Notes under the pieces: model-generated
Told to the model about the DNA's origin: nothing
The model's database searches: none
What the model saw: only the letters and a program-made list of their open reading frames with translations
Shown: positions 25,884 to 34,280 of the stretch, piece after piece
Position numbering within the stretch: position 1 is the first letter of the stretch
How the letters are laid out: each line of letters begins with the position of its first letter
Made by a program: the position numbers and the translations under genes
Source: Tolypothrix campylonemoides VB511288
Lineage (GTDB): Bacteria; Cyanobacteriota; Cyanobacteriia; Cyanobacteriales; Nostocaceae
Direction: 5' to 3'
Length of the DNA stretch: 64,000 nt
Assembly: GCA_000828075.3 (NCBI GenBank)
Contig: JXCB02000027.1
Coordinates: forward strand, 234,959-298,958

Positions 25884-26903
25884 CTAGCGCATACTCTGCT
25901 TCTTCTCAGCCTTGGGATCGCGACTTCCAGCAGCCGCCAGTTCCGCATCCATCAAAGTTCGTCCTGTCGCAGCCAAGTAAACATCATCTAAACTTGGTCG
26001 AGATTGGGCAATACCAAAAATTGGTAAGCCAGCGGAATTCAGCGATTGTTGGATGGTAATTAAAGCATCATTTTGCGGAGTGACTACCAAGTTGAGGGAA
26101 TTCCCTTGAGCGTTATTAATAATCACTTCTTGAACAAACGACAAAGATTTCAGCAAATCTTTGGCTTTCTCAGCTTCCTCAAAAGGTGAAAACTCGCGGA
26201 TTCGTAAAGTGATGCGATCGCCCCCCACTTTATCTTTCAACTGAGAAGGCGTTCCACTGGCAATCACAACTCCACGGTCAATGATCGCCACCCTATCAGC
26301 CAAAGCGTCAATCTCTTCTAAATAATGGCTGGTAATCACTACCGTTGTTCCAGCTTCTCGCAACTTCCGTAAGAAATCCCATACCACAAAACGGCTTTCT
26401 ATGTCAAGTCCTACCGTTGGCTCATCCAAAACCAGGACATCTGGTGCATGAAGTAGTCCCGCTGCCAAATCTAAGCGCTTGCGTAACCCGCCAGAATAAG
26501 TGCCAGTCTTTTTATCGGCATATTCCTGCAACCCGAGTAACTCCAGCATCGTGTTCACTCGTTGTTTTGCCACTGCGCCAGGTAAGTGATACAGCGCTGC
26601 TTGCAGTTGCAAAAGTTCCCGCCCAGTCAGTACTTTATCTAACGCCACTTCCTGGGCGACATAACCTAGCCGTTTTCTTGCTGCCCTAGGGTTATTGATA
26701 ACAGATATGCCAGATACTTCTATAATACCCGCATCCGGTGTGGTGAGAGTACACAAAGAACGCAGGGTAGTAGTTTTTCCCGCTCCATTGGGACCGAGTA
26801 AACCAAAGATTTCCCCTGGTTCTACCTTGAAGGAAACATCCTTCACGGCTTCAACCGTGCCGTAGCGCTTTTTTAAATTTTCAATGAAAACGGCGGCAGC
26901 CAT
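25884..26903 (-). CDS. ABC transporter ATP-binding protein (DrrA-like)
   Basis: A 339-residue ATPase subunit, first gene of a two-gene exporter operon. Walker A is GPNGAGKTT, the Q-loop region is GYVAQEVALD, the signature is YSGGLRKRLDL, and Walker B is VLVLDEPTVGLD, followed by the H-loop VVITSHYLEE. The C-terminal 110 residues match the extension seen in daunorubicin-resistance type ATPases. The product energises the DrrB-like permease encoded just downstream. The start is ATG 26903. Confidence 0.95.
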   Translation of the reverse strand: MAAAVFIENLKKRYGTVEAVKDVSFKVEPGEIFGLLGPNGAGKTTTLRSLCTLTTPDAGIIEVSGISVINNPRAARKRLGYVAQEVALDKVLTGRELLQLQAALYHLPGAVAKQRVNTMLELLGLQEYADKKTGTYSGGLRKRLDLAAGLLHAPDVLVLDEPTVGLDIESRFVVWDFLRKLREAGTTVVITSHYLEEIDALADRVAIIDRGVVIASGTPSQLKDKVGGDRITLRIREFSPFEEAEKAKDLLKSLSFVQEVIINNAQGNSLNLVVTPQNDALITIQQSLNSAGLPIFGIAQSRPSLDDVYLAATGRTLMDAELAAAGSRDPKAEKKQSMR

Positions 26904-26997
26904 GATAGTTTATCCTAACTATACAAATCTCAACAAAGTCTATCTTTATTGTAGTTGAGTGGTGTTAGGGTATTATGTGCGTACCGCTTACTTTATA

Positions 26998-27264
26998 TTA
27001 TTGGTTGGGTTGGGGTGGGTAGATATTCGCCAGGTAATTGACTAAATCGCTTGGACTAGAGAAATCCAACAACGCCTCAGCTAACTCCTCTAGTTGAGTA
27101 ATGGATAAGGCGCGAATCTGCTGTTGTATCTCCGGTTCAATTGCACCAAAGCGACGTGTTAACTGACGCAAAATCAGTTCTAGCGCCTCTTGTTTCTTTC
27201 CTCGTTCTTCTCCCTGTTGCAATCCCTTTTGCAAAATGTCTTGGTAAATCACAGATTCTTGCAT
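26998..27264 (-). pseudogene. C-terminal remnant of an Rpn-type nuclease (DUF4351)
   Basis: An 88-residue frame that matches only the C-terminal part of cyanobacterial Rpn/PD-(D/E)XK transposase-like proteins: a Gln/Glu/Lys-rich helix (GLQQGEERGKKQEALELILR) followed by the DUF4351 helices (LTRRFGAIEPEIQQQIRALS, ITQLEELAEALLDF). The N-terminal nuclease domain is absent. A second, more decayed copy of the same segment lies just upstream at about 27311-27489. The short piece might still be translated from ATG 27264. Confidence 0.75.
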
Positions 27265-27310
27265 AACTTCCTTTTTGGTAGCTTTGGCGAGGCGATCGCT
27301 GTCTCAATTT

Positions 27311-27489
27311 CCCTAATTGGCTTGAGGTGGGGAGATATTCGCGAGGTAATTGACTAAATCGCTTTGGCTAGAGAAATCCAACAGCGCCTCAGCTAACTCT
27401 TCGAGTTGAGTAATGGATAAACTGCGAATCTGCTGTTGTATCTCCGGTTCAATTGCACCAAACCGACGTGTCAAAAGACGCAAAAGTGG
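27311..27489 (-). pseudogene. Second DUF4351 remnant
   Basis: About 180 bp nearly identical to 26998-27180: both contain the shared runs GGTAATTGACTAAATCGCTT, TGCTGTTGTATCTCCGGTTC and AATTGCACCAAA. It breaks off after CAAAAGACGCAAAAG with no full frame, so it is debris from a duplicated or nested element. Confidence 0.8.
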
Positions 27490-27598
27490 ATTTTATGCTA
27501 TTCTATAAATAATGGAAAAACTGTGTGCGCAAATAAACCCACCCTCACAACAGCCCAATTAGCCGTAAAGAATATTTCAACAAATCTATTGGCGTTAA

Positions 27599-27626
27599 AT
27601 TCCCGACTCTTAAAGAAGTCGGGAAT
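27599..27626. repeat. 10-bp perfect hairpin
   Basis: ATTCCCGACT / AGTCGGGAAT with an 8-base loop, downstream of the peptidoglycan-binding gene and next to the Rpn debris. It could end the leftward transcript of that gene or be the end hairpin of a lost IS200/IS605 element. Confidence 0.6.
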
Positions 27627-27677
27627 CTTGTTGTTCATCAATAATTTAGGATTGCTATATTTTGAATTTTGAATTGT

Positions 27678-28958
27678 TTATCTTGTGCGCCGTCGCATGA
27701 GAATCTCCCAAGTTCCTCCACCAACAACACCGTCAGCATCCAAACCATAACGCTTTTGTAAAGCTATCACCGCAGCCTCGGTTGCTGCGCCAAAATTGCC
27801 ATCAACATTGCCTTCATTTAAGAAACCGAGCCTTTGCAGTCGTCTTTGCAACTTAGTAACCTCAGAACCACGCGCTCCTATACGTAAAATCGCTAATCCT
27901 TCTGAAGTGTATTGAATTGAAGAAATTTGCTCAGTACGAGGCGTTGAACTAGGGCGATCGCTCCCTTGAGTACGAGAAGCTTGTCTAGAACGTGTAGATG
28001 TTGATTGTCGTGTGTATGTCCTTTGTGAACTAGCAGTTCTATAGCGTGTTACAGGTTTTGGTTCCGGGTTGGAATTCTCTGCTCTAGTTCTGGTCGCTGT
28101 ATTCCGTGTTGTAGGTTTTGGTTCCGGGTTGGAATTCTCTACTCTAGTGCTGGTCGTTCTCGTTGAAGTTGCAGGTCTTGGTTCAGGTTTAGAATTATTT
28201 CCTCTGATACTAGTTGTTATTGTTGAAGTTGTAGATCTTGGCTCAGGTTTGGAAGTAGCAACTGTGGTGTTGGTAGTTGCAGTTGAAGTTGTAGATCTTG
28301 GTTCTGGGTTGGAAGTAGCAACTGTGGTGTTGGTAGTTGCAGTTGAAGTTGTAGATCTTGGTTCTGGGTTGGAAGTAGCAACTGTGGTGTCGGTAGTTGC
28401 AGTTGAAGTTGTAGATCTTTCAGAAGTAGGAACAACAACCCTATTGGTGTTGGAAGTTCCAGACGGAACAGGAAACCTGCTTGTGTTGGGTGACGATTCA
28501 GAAGAAGCTACCGTTGGCTCGTTTGGAAAGAGCCTTTGCCAAGTCGTTGCGTCAACAACACCATCTGCTTTCAAACCTGCAGCTTCCTGAAAGCGGGAAA
28601 CAGCGAGGACGGTACTTTCGTTATAAACTCCATCTACTGTCCCTGTGTAGTAGCCCAAAAGTTTTAAAGCTGCTTGAAGTTCCGTGACACGCTCTCCTTT
28701 GCTACCAACTTGGAGAGTCGGACGGTTGATGGCTTCGGGCGATGTTGTCTGTGCGATTTGTTGTGGTTGAGCTGCAACCGATGCTGCAACCGATACTGTA
28801 GCAAAGAAGCCAAGGAACCCAGACACAGCACAGTACAGCAGTATTTCAACCCCTAACAAAGATTTATACCTCTGCTCCCTTTTTATTGCACAGCAATTTA
28901 TGGACGGGTTGAGAAACCCTAAGCCACTCAAGATATTTATTTTTATGCTGTCTTTCAT
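27678..28958 (-). CDS. Peptidoglycan-binding protein with two PGB domains
   Basis: A 426-residue exported or membrane-anchored protein. A hydrophobic segment at about residues 37-62 (LLYCAVSGFLGFFATVSVAA) is a signal or anchor. Two peptidoglycan_binding_1 domains bracket a linker: the first at about 80-145 (VGSKGERVTELQAALKLLGY), the second at the C-terminus (IGARGSEVTKLQRRLQRLGF). The 200-residue linker is Ser/Thr/Pro-rich, built from 20-residue units around TSNPEPRSTTSTATT. No hydrolase domain is fused to it. It probably binds the cell wall; the partner or cargo is unknown. The start is ATG 28958. Confidence 0.88.
   Translation of the reverse strand: MKDSIKINILSGLGFLNPSINCCAIKREQRYKSLLGVEILLYCAVSGFLGFFATVSVAASVAAQPQQIAQTTSPEAINRPTLQVGSKGERVTELQAALKLLGYYTGTVDGVYNESTVLAVSRFQEAAGLKADGVVDATTWQRLFPNEPTVASSESSPNTSRFPVPSGTSNTNRVVVPTSERSTTSTATTDTTVATSNPEPRSTTSTATTNTTVATSNPEPRSTTSTATTNTTVATSKPEPRSTTSTITTSIRGNNSKPEPRPATSTRTTSTRVENSNPEPKPTTRNTATRTRAENSNPEPKPVTRYRTASSQRTYTRQSTSTRSRQASRTQGSDRPSSTPRTEQISSIQYTSEGLAILRIGARGSEVTKLQRRLQRLGFLNEGNVDGNFGAATEAAVIALQKRYGLDADGVVGGGTWEILMRRRTR
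28201..28430. repeat. 60-bp coding tandem repeats in the PGB linker
   Basis: Positions 28261-28320 and 28321-28380 are identical 60-bp units, and 28381-28420 and 28201-28260 are near copies. More divergent half-units continue to about 28030. Each unit encodes 20 Ser/Thr-rich residues. Confidence 0.9.
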
Positions 28959-29050
28959 GGAAAATTGCCCCTGGGTAATCTCATGCTAATACACTTATCG
29001 GTAATTGGTGTATAATGCAACTATTATAGTTGCGGTATTCTAAATCTTTG

Positions 29051-30334
29051 TTAAGAATTAAAATATACAATTGCACTATTCACCGCTTCTTCTTGACCAA
29101 CTAATGACACATAAGGTTCCCGTAAATATCGGGAAGCCGCTGTCATTGCATCAGGAGCAGTGACTGAGGCAATTGTTTCCTGAAAGTTCCGATCAAAATC
29201 AATTCCTAGCCCCAAAATTTCATACCAGCCATATATTTGGGCAATTTGCGCGTTGGTTTGTTTGCCCAAAGCGTATTGCCCTAGTATTTTGTTTTTAGCC
29301 GCTTGGAGTGCATCTTCCTCTAGCTGCGCTGTGGAGAGTAAGTCAACTTCTGTCTGCAAACCAAGAAGAGCTACTTGGGTATTTTCGGGTGCTGTACCCA
29401 TGTAAACAACAAATGATGCTGGAAAGAGCCGTGTGGGGTAAAATGCTGAGACTTCGTAAGCCAAGCCGCGTTTTTCGCGCAATTCCACAAACAAGCGACT
29501 GGAAAGACCATTTCCTAAGTAAGTAGACAGCAACTTCAATGCAGCGTAATCAGCAGATAGTACAGATGGTCCCAAGTAACCTAACATCACGATGGACTGC
29601 TGTGTCTGTTGGGGCTTAATTTTGATTTGGGGTTCAACGTTGAGTTCTGGTAAATCTAGTTTCTGCAGCGGTTGAGTTGCGTGTTGCCAATCTCCAAAAA
29701 CTCCTTCCACAAGAGCGATCGCATTTTCTGGTGTGATTCGTCCAGCAATACTAATCACGACATGATCTGGACGGAAATAAGTTTGATGATACTCGACTAA
29801 GTCTTTCCGAGTTAAGCTGCTCATTGTGGCTTCATTTCCCAATACCGACCTTGCATAAGGATGGTTTTGATACATTGCATCCCGCAATTGGTCAAAGGCA
29901 ATGGTAAACGGCTGCTCTTGTTGTGAGCGAATATCTTGTAGAGCAATACGCCGTTCTAGTTCTACCTCTGTTTCTGGAAATGTTGGCGATCGCAAAATCC
30001 GTGATGCCAAACTCAAAATTTCTGCAAAATCAGACGTCACTGTCTTCAACGACAGCAAAAAATAATCAGTAGCGGTATCTGCGCTCAAACTCGCGCCGAC
30101 AGACTCGACTTGTTCTGCAATCTCCAAACTCGAAAGTCCCTCGCAACCTTTCGTAAGTACCGCTGATAGCAAATGTGCTAACCCAGCTTGCTCCTGCTTT
30201 TCATAACAACTCCCGGCGCGGATAAAAATCCGTGCTGCAATAATATCCGCAGCCGGATTTTCTGTCACCAGCACCACAATGCCATTGTTTAATACAGTGC
30301 GATGGATATGCGATTTTTGCACAGATGTTGTCAT
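29051..30334 (-). CDS. M16 peptidase family protein, probably non-catalytic partner
   Basis: A 427-residue M16 (pitrilysin-family) protein. It aligns with the processing-peptidase fold: LNNGIVVLVTENPAADIIAA and ALQDIRSQQEQPFTIAFDQL, and later REKRGLAYEVSAFYP. The zinc-binding HXXEH is replaced by HLLSA (residues 54-58), so it should be inactive by itself. The upstream gene (30493-31758) keeps the motif. Paired active and inactive M16 subunits form heterodimers in other systems (mitochondrial MPP; bacterial M16B pairs). The two genes are on one strand with 158 bases between them, and a repeat occupies the gap. Confidence 0.9.
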   Translation of the reverse strand: MTTSVQKSHIHRTVLNNGIVVLVTENPAADIIAARIFIRAGSCYEKQEQAGLAHLLSAVLTKGCEGLSSLEIAEQVESVGASLSADTATDYFLLSLKTVTSDFAEILSLASRILRSPTFPETEVELERRIALQDIRSQQEQPFTIAFDQLRDAMYQNHPYARSVLGNEATMSSLTRKDLVEYHQTYFRPDHVVISIAGRITPENAIALVEGVFGDWQHATQPLQKLDLPELNVEPQIKIKPQQTQQSIVMLGYLGPSVLSADYAALKLLSTYLGNGLSSRLFVELREKRGLAYEVSAFYPTRLFPASFVVYMGTAPENTQVALLGLQTEVDLLSTAQLEEDALQAAKNKILGQYALGKQTNAQIAQIYGWYEILGLGIDFDRNFQETIASVTAPDAMTAASRYLREPYVSLVGQEEAVNSAIVYFNS

Positions 30335-30492
30335 TTGTCATTTGTCCTTTGTGTTATTTGTTTTACCTTTCCTTGTCCCGTCGGAGACGCTACGCGTAAT
30401 TCATAGCCTGTCCGCAGGGTTTACGGTTCCCCTACGGGCGGTCTTTTGTCATTTGTTTTTGATACTAATAACTCATGACGAATGACTCATGA
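30335..30492. repeat. Interspersed repeats between the M16 genes
   Basis: Contains TCATTTGTCATTTGTCC direct repeats and the palindromic motifs CGTCGGAGACGCTACGCG and CCCTACGGGCGG of the type scattered in this window. Confidence 0.65.
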
Positions 30493-31758
30493 CTAACAGG
30501 GTTTAAGTACTGTAACCGCGTAATGATTGGGTGAAAGATACTCTTGTGCTAATTCTTGCAGTTTTTTTGGACTATAAGATTGAATTTGCCAGGGATAAGT
30601 CACTGCTAATTCAGCTTGGGCGATGGTGTTATAGTATCCATAAAGCCCTGCAAGTTGATTTGGTGTCTCGGTTGAGAAGGCATAATCGTTACACAGCAAT
30701 CGTTGACAGCGTGTTAGTTCCTGCTCACTTATTGGGTTGGATATCAAATCATTCAAGTGAAGCCGAATTAACGATTCCACCCGTTCTAGATTTTCTGGTT
30801 CTAACCAGGCTGTAATTGTAAATAAACTTGCGTCTCGTTGCAGTGAAAAATTACTGCAAATACCCTGTACCAATTGCTGTTCTTCCCGCAAATCGCGCAC
30901 TAAACGGGAAGTCCGTCCTTCTGCAAGTAATACAGATAGCAAATCTAAACCATAGGAAGTGCAAAGTTGTTCGACTCCAGGTGCTGTCCACGCCATTAAC
31001 AACCGCGCCTGTTCTAAACGAGGTAAATGAAGTTCTTGACGGCGAATTCCAGCTATCACTGGTGTCACTTCTTTTTTTTCCGGAGAATTACAGCAGCGAT
31101 CGCCAAAATCAACAAATGTCTTGCTGACTAATTTCACAGCAGATTCTTCGGGTATTCCGCCCACAATCACCACCGTCATGTTTTCTGGTTGGTAGTGAGT
31201 GCGGTGAAAACAGCGCATGACTTCTGGAGATTGCTGCATTAATTCTTGCTCACTACCCAACACGGAACGTCCATAAGGATGATGTTGGTAGACACTAGAG
31301 ATCAGAGCGTGAAATCCTATCCAATCTGGATCATCATGTGCTTGACGAATTTCCTCTAGCACAACATCCCGTTCGCGGCTAAATTCATCTTCTGGTATTG
31401 CCGCATTAAGTAGCAACTCTCCCAAATGGGGTAAAGTATCTTCTAAATGCACCGCTGCTGTGGTGAGAGAGTAATGGGCGTAATCGTGGCTTGTCGCCGC
31501 ATTAGTTACTCCACCTCGATTTTCTATCTTTTGATCAAATACCCCTGGCGCTAGCGTCGCAGTTCCTTTAAAAATCATGTGTTCTAAAAAGTGAGCCATA
31601 CCGAAGCACGGTTCTTTTTCTAAGTGCGCACCTGCACGTACCCAAACATCTGCCACAACTACAGGAGTAGTAGGAATTTCTTGATGAATCAAAGTTAAAC
31701 CGTTGTCTAGTTGGAAAACCGAAGCTGGAAACGCGGCATTCATCAGGTTTTTTAACAA
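30493..31758 (-). CDS. M16 zinc peptidase, catalytic partner
   Basis: A 421-residue M16 metallopeptidase with an intact zinc motif HFLEH at residues 56-60 and the distal ligand Glu at about residue 136 in RERDVVLEEI. The C-terminal half carries the usual R/Y substrate-binding region. It probably cuts peptides together with the product of the following gene, which lacks the zinc motif. Substrates are unknown. The start at ATG 31758 gives a normal family N-terminus with no convincing signal peptide. Confidence 0.92.
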   Translation of the reverse strand: MLKNLMNAAFPASVFQLDNGLTLIHQEIPTTPVVVADVWVRAGAHLEKEPCFGMAHFLEHMIFKGTATLAPGVFDQKIENRGGVTNAATSHDYAHYSLTTAAVHLEDTLPHLGELLLNAAIPEDEFSRERDVVLEEIRQAHDDPDWIGFHALISSVYQHHPYGRSVLGSEQELMQQSPEVMRCFHRTHYQPENMTVVIVGGIPEESAVKLVSKTFVDFGDRCCNSPEKKEVTPVIAGIRRQELHLPRLEQARLLMAWTAPGVEQLCTSYGLDLLSVLLAEGRTSRLVRDLREEQQLVQGICSNFSLQRDASLFTITAWLEPENLERVESLIRLHLNDLISNPISEQELTRCQRLLCNDYAFSTETPNQLAGLYGYYNTIAQAELAVTYPWQIQSYSPKKLQELAQEYLSPNHYAVTVLKPC

Positions 31759-32089
31759 ATTTTTACAGCTTTAACCAAAATTTCGCTTAATTGTTGCGAT
31801 TTTAACTCTTATTGGTATCTTAATTTGGATGACTTTACACAGATTTTTTTTGACAAGCTCGGAACATTATTTATAAATTATGAAGTCTAAAACAAGCTTA
31901 TGAATGTGTAGAGTTGCACAAATGCACATGAAGTTTGTTTATGTATAGCAACAGCCAAGGTGCGTACGACGCTAACAGATGATAAAACCTAGACAGAAAA
32001 AGACTTTTGACCCAGTCTCCAGTCCCCAGTCCCCAGTCCCCTGCTATATTACATTTCTGACTCATTTTCATAATTAAAGCTCCCATGTT
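31759..32089. other. Intergenic stretch between the M16 operon and the 6S candidate
   Basis: No gene seen. It should hold the promoter of the M16 operon near 31760-31880. A short CCCCAGT/CTCCAGT heptamer array lies at about 32010-32040. Confidence 0.5.
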
Positions 32090-32108
32090 CTCATTGACCA
32101 AGGGAGCT
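32078..32108 (-). terminator. Hairpin at the 3' end of the 6S RNA candidate
   Basis: AGCTCCC / GGGAGCT (7-bp stem, 17-base loop), read leftward and followed by TTTAATTA. The upstream arm is also the 3' half of the proposed 6S closing stem, so the two structures would compete. Confidence 0.5.
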
Positions 32109-32265
32109 CTATATTTTGGTCCACCGCAACGCCGTTTTACCTAAGTTTATGACCTGGATAAACCAGGTGGGTACCGATGTCTCTCGTTTAAAGTTTCCGG
32201 GTACTTGCCCGGTCTACTGCCACGAGAACTGTTTGGTTCCCTTTTCTTTTCGGACATAGATCAAA
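32090..32265 (-). ncRNA. ssrS: Candidate 6S RNA
   Basis: About 175 bases, directly downstream of purK on the same strand. Cyanobacterial 6S genes have been reported next to purK, as I recall. Read on the minus strand, the 5' end AAGGGAACC can pair with GCTCCCTTGG near the 3' end. Inside are a hairpin CCGGG-CAAGTA-CCCGG and an apical stem CACCTGG-TTTAT-CCAGGT. Long closing stem, central bubble and apical helix are the 6S layout; 6S RNA binds RNA polymerase holoenzyme and mimics an open promoter. Size fits the 175-185 bases of known cyanobacterial examples. There is no open reading frame. I could not fold it by computer, so the ends are approximate. Confidence 0.6.
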
Positions 32266-32360
32266 AAACTTTATGGCAGTCACCAACGTTGCAGTGCAAC
32301 AAAACTATTATAGCTTTCAAAAATCTGTTGTGTGTCCCCGGATGAAAATTTTTGGCAGAT

Positions 32361-33512
32361 TTAATTCGGATACCAGATAGATTCTATATTTCGGGCGATG
32401 CTCGCTATAGCCTGTCCCTGATTATCACTATCGAGTAAAACGGTGACGTGTCCTAGCTTGCGCCCAGGACGGGATTCACTTTTCCCGTACCAGTGAACGT
32501 GTGCTTGAGGAATCTGCTCTATTTGCTGGCGCTTGCTCATATAATCACTCTGGGAAATTTCATACCCCAACAGGTTAACCATAACAGCAGTGGGGCAAAT
32601 CATAGCAGTGCTACCTAAGTCCATACCACAAACTGCTCGCAGATGCTGCTCAAATTGAGAAGTCACGCAGGCATCTATAGAGAAATGCCCTGAGTTGTGA
32701 GTGCGCGGTGCGACTTCATTGACCAGGATCTTGTCATCTGTTGTAATGAATAATTCTATGCCAAAAACTCCCACATATTGGAGACTATTTAGTAAAGTGC
32801 GGGCAATCTTTTCTATTTCAACAGCTACCTTTGGTGAAATGTCAGCGGGTGCAATGACTCGGCGACACACCTGTTCTTCCTGCTGGGTTTCTACAACTGG
32901 GTAAATGACAACCTCGCCACCAAAAGAACGCGCCGCAATGACTGCTAATTCCCGTTCAAAAGGAATATATTCTTCTAGAAGAAAAATATTTTTATTTTCA
33001 TTTATGTTGTGTAATTCTAATTTTTGCTTTAAATTTTCTATTTCCTTGATTATAAAAGTTCCCTGACCGTCGTAACCGTGACGTCGGGTTTTGAGAACAA
33101 CAGGAAAGCCCAGTTGATTGAAAGTCGCATCATCAGCAAAAGCCAAGTCTAGGGCGACAAATCGAGGAACGGGTAAACCCAAATCGCGTAAATAGCAGCG
33201 TTGGTGATGTTTATCTAAAAGCGGAGTCAAAGCTTCGAGTTGAGGGCGGAAGCAAACGCCTTGTTGTGCCAACTTTGATAAAGCTTTTATCTCAACAAAC
33301 TCGTTTTCAAAGGTGATGACATCGCATTTGTGAGCGAGTTCAGCCGTAGCGTTAGCATCATCGACTGAGGCAAAAATGTTGTCTACTGATATGGATACAG
33401 CTGGATCGTTGATGCTAGGAGTTTGTACCACCAATTCTACTCCCAACTTCTTTGCGGCATCTGCCATCATCCATGCCAATTGTCCGCCACCAATAACACC
33501 AACACGCTTCAT
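32361..33512 (-). CDS. purK: N5-carboxyaminoimidazole ribonucleotide synthase
   Basis: A 383-residue ATP-grasp enzyme that carboxylates aminoimidazole ribonucleotide with bicarbonate and ATP in purine synthesis. Seen: N-terminal VGVIGGGQLAWMM, ATP-grasp stretches GFPVVLKTRRHGYDGQGT and IFLLEEYIPFERELAVIA, the EVAPRTHNSGHFSIDA loop, and the C-terminal HWYGKSESRPGRKLGHV. ATG 33512 is preferred to an in-frame GTG six bases upstream. The candidate 6S RNA follows about 95 bases after the stop codon. Confidence 0.95.
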   Translation of the reverse strand: MKRVGVIGGGQLAWMMADAAKKLGVELVVQTPSINDPAVSISVDNIFASVDDANATAELAHKCDVITFENEFVEIKALSKLAQQGVCFRPQLEALTPLLDKHHQRCYLRDLGLPVPRFVALDLAFADDATFNQLGFPVVLKTRRHGYDGQGTFIIKEIENLKQKLELHNINENKNIFLLEEYIPFERELAVIAARSFGGEVVIYPVVETQQEEQVCRRVIAPADISPKVAVEIEKIARTLLNSLQYVGVFGIELFITTDDKILVNEVAPRTHNSGHFSIDACVTSQFEQHLRAVCGMDLGSTAMICPTAVMVNLLGYEISQSDYMSKRQQIEQIPQAHVHWYGKSESRPGRKLGHVTVLLDSDNQGQAIASIARNIESIWYPN

Positions 33513-33654
33513 CGACACCCCAAGGAATCACGAGTTTCCACGTTCGTTTTAGAGTTTACGCCACTTGCTTTTTGACACAGTAGTTTAATTTGCGCTTCAT
33601 GTGAACTACTTAATTAAATATAGCGCGGAGTCGGAAAAATAAAGTTAACTTGTG

Positions 33655-33715
33655 TGCCTCCTAACGGATGAGCTGCGAAGGGCGCACAGCGTCTGGTGAC
33701 AACAGGAGAGGGCTG
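33655..33715. repeat. Interspersed repeat next to the truncated GGDEF gene
   Basis: Contains GTGCCTCCTAACGGATGAGC and GGGCGCACAGCGTCTGG, motifs also present at 2890-2950. It lies where the missing part of the cyclase gene would be expected. Confidence 0.6.
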
Positions 33716-33746
33716 TCATTAGTAAGAGTGCGCTTTTTTTCAGGCG

Positions 33747-34280
33747 TTATGACTTTCGCTGACGATTCGCGAGCTTAGTGAGGTTATCAAAACAAGCAAG
33801 GCTTTGCAAGTCCCGGTTTACCTCCTCCAGTTGCACTGTGAGTTGGCACTCTCGTTGAATTTTGTGTCGTACTTCCGTCATTGCCCCTTTGTATGCTATC
33901 AAGCGATGCAGTCGTTGACGCAGTACTTCCCAATCAATTGGTTTTGTAATGTAATCCGTCGCGCCTACCTCAAAAGCTCGATGAATCGACTTGCGATCGT
34001 CAACAGAAGTAATCATCAAAACTGGAGGACAATCATCACCCAAAATAGCTCGCATCTTGGCGCAACAAGCAAAGCCATCCATTTCTGGCATCATAGCATC
34101 TAATAAAACCATGTCTAGTGGTTGTTGCTGACAAATATCTAAACAGTGTTGTCCGTTGCACGCCTCGGCAAATCTATATCCTTCCTTCTCTATAGCCCGT
34201 TGCAGCACCAAGCGAAAAGCTTTTTCATTATCTACAACAAGAATCAATGGTGGATTATTCTGAAAGTCGGCATTAGGCAT
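33747..34280 (-). pseudogene. Response regulator truncated at the start of a GGDEF domain
   Basis: A 177-residue protein. Residues about 11-130 are a complete receiver domain (LILVVDNEKAFRLVLQRAIE, the phosphoacceptor Asp in MVLLDAMMPEMDG, and the lysine in DYITKPIDW). After a coiled linker the sequence reads LACFDNLTKLANRQRKS and stops. That is the opening motif of a diguanylate cyclase GGDEF domain (usually D-x-LT-x-L-x-NRR), but the catalytic part is missing. Downstream bases contain an interspersed repeat (about 33655-33715), not the rest of the domain. It may still act as a single-domain receiver. ATG 34280. Confidence 0.8.

Noticed and set aside
28069-28590. 173-codon plus-strand frame with VVDLGSGLEVATVV repeats
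   Set aside because: It is the antisense of the 60-bp linker repeats of the peptidoglycan-binding gene.
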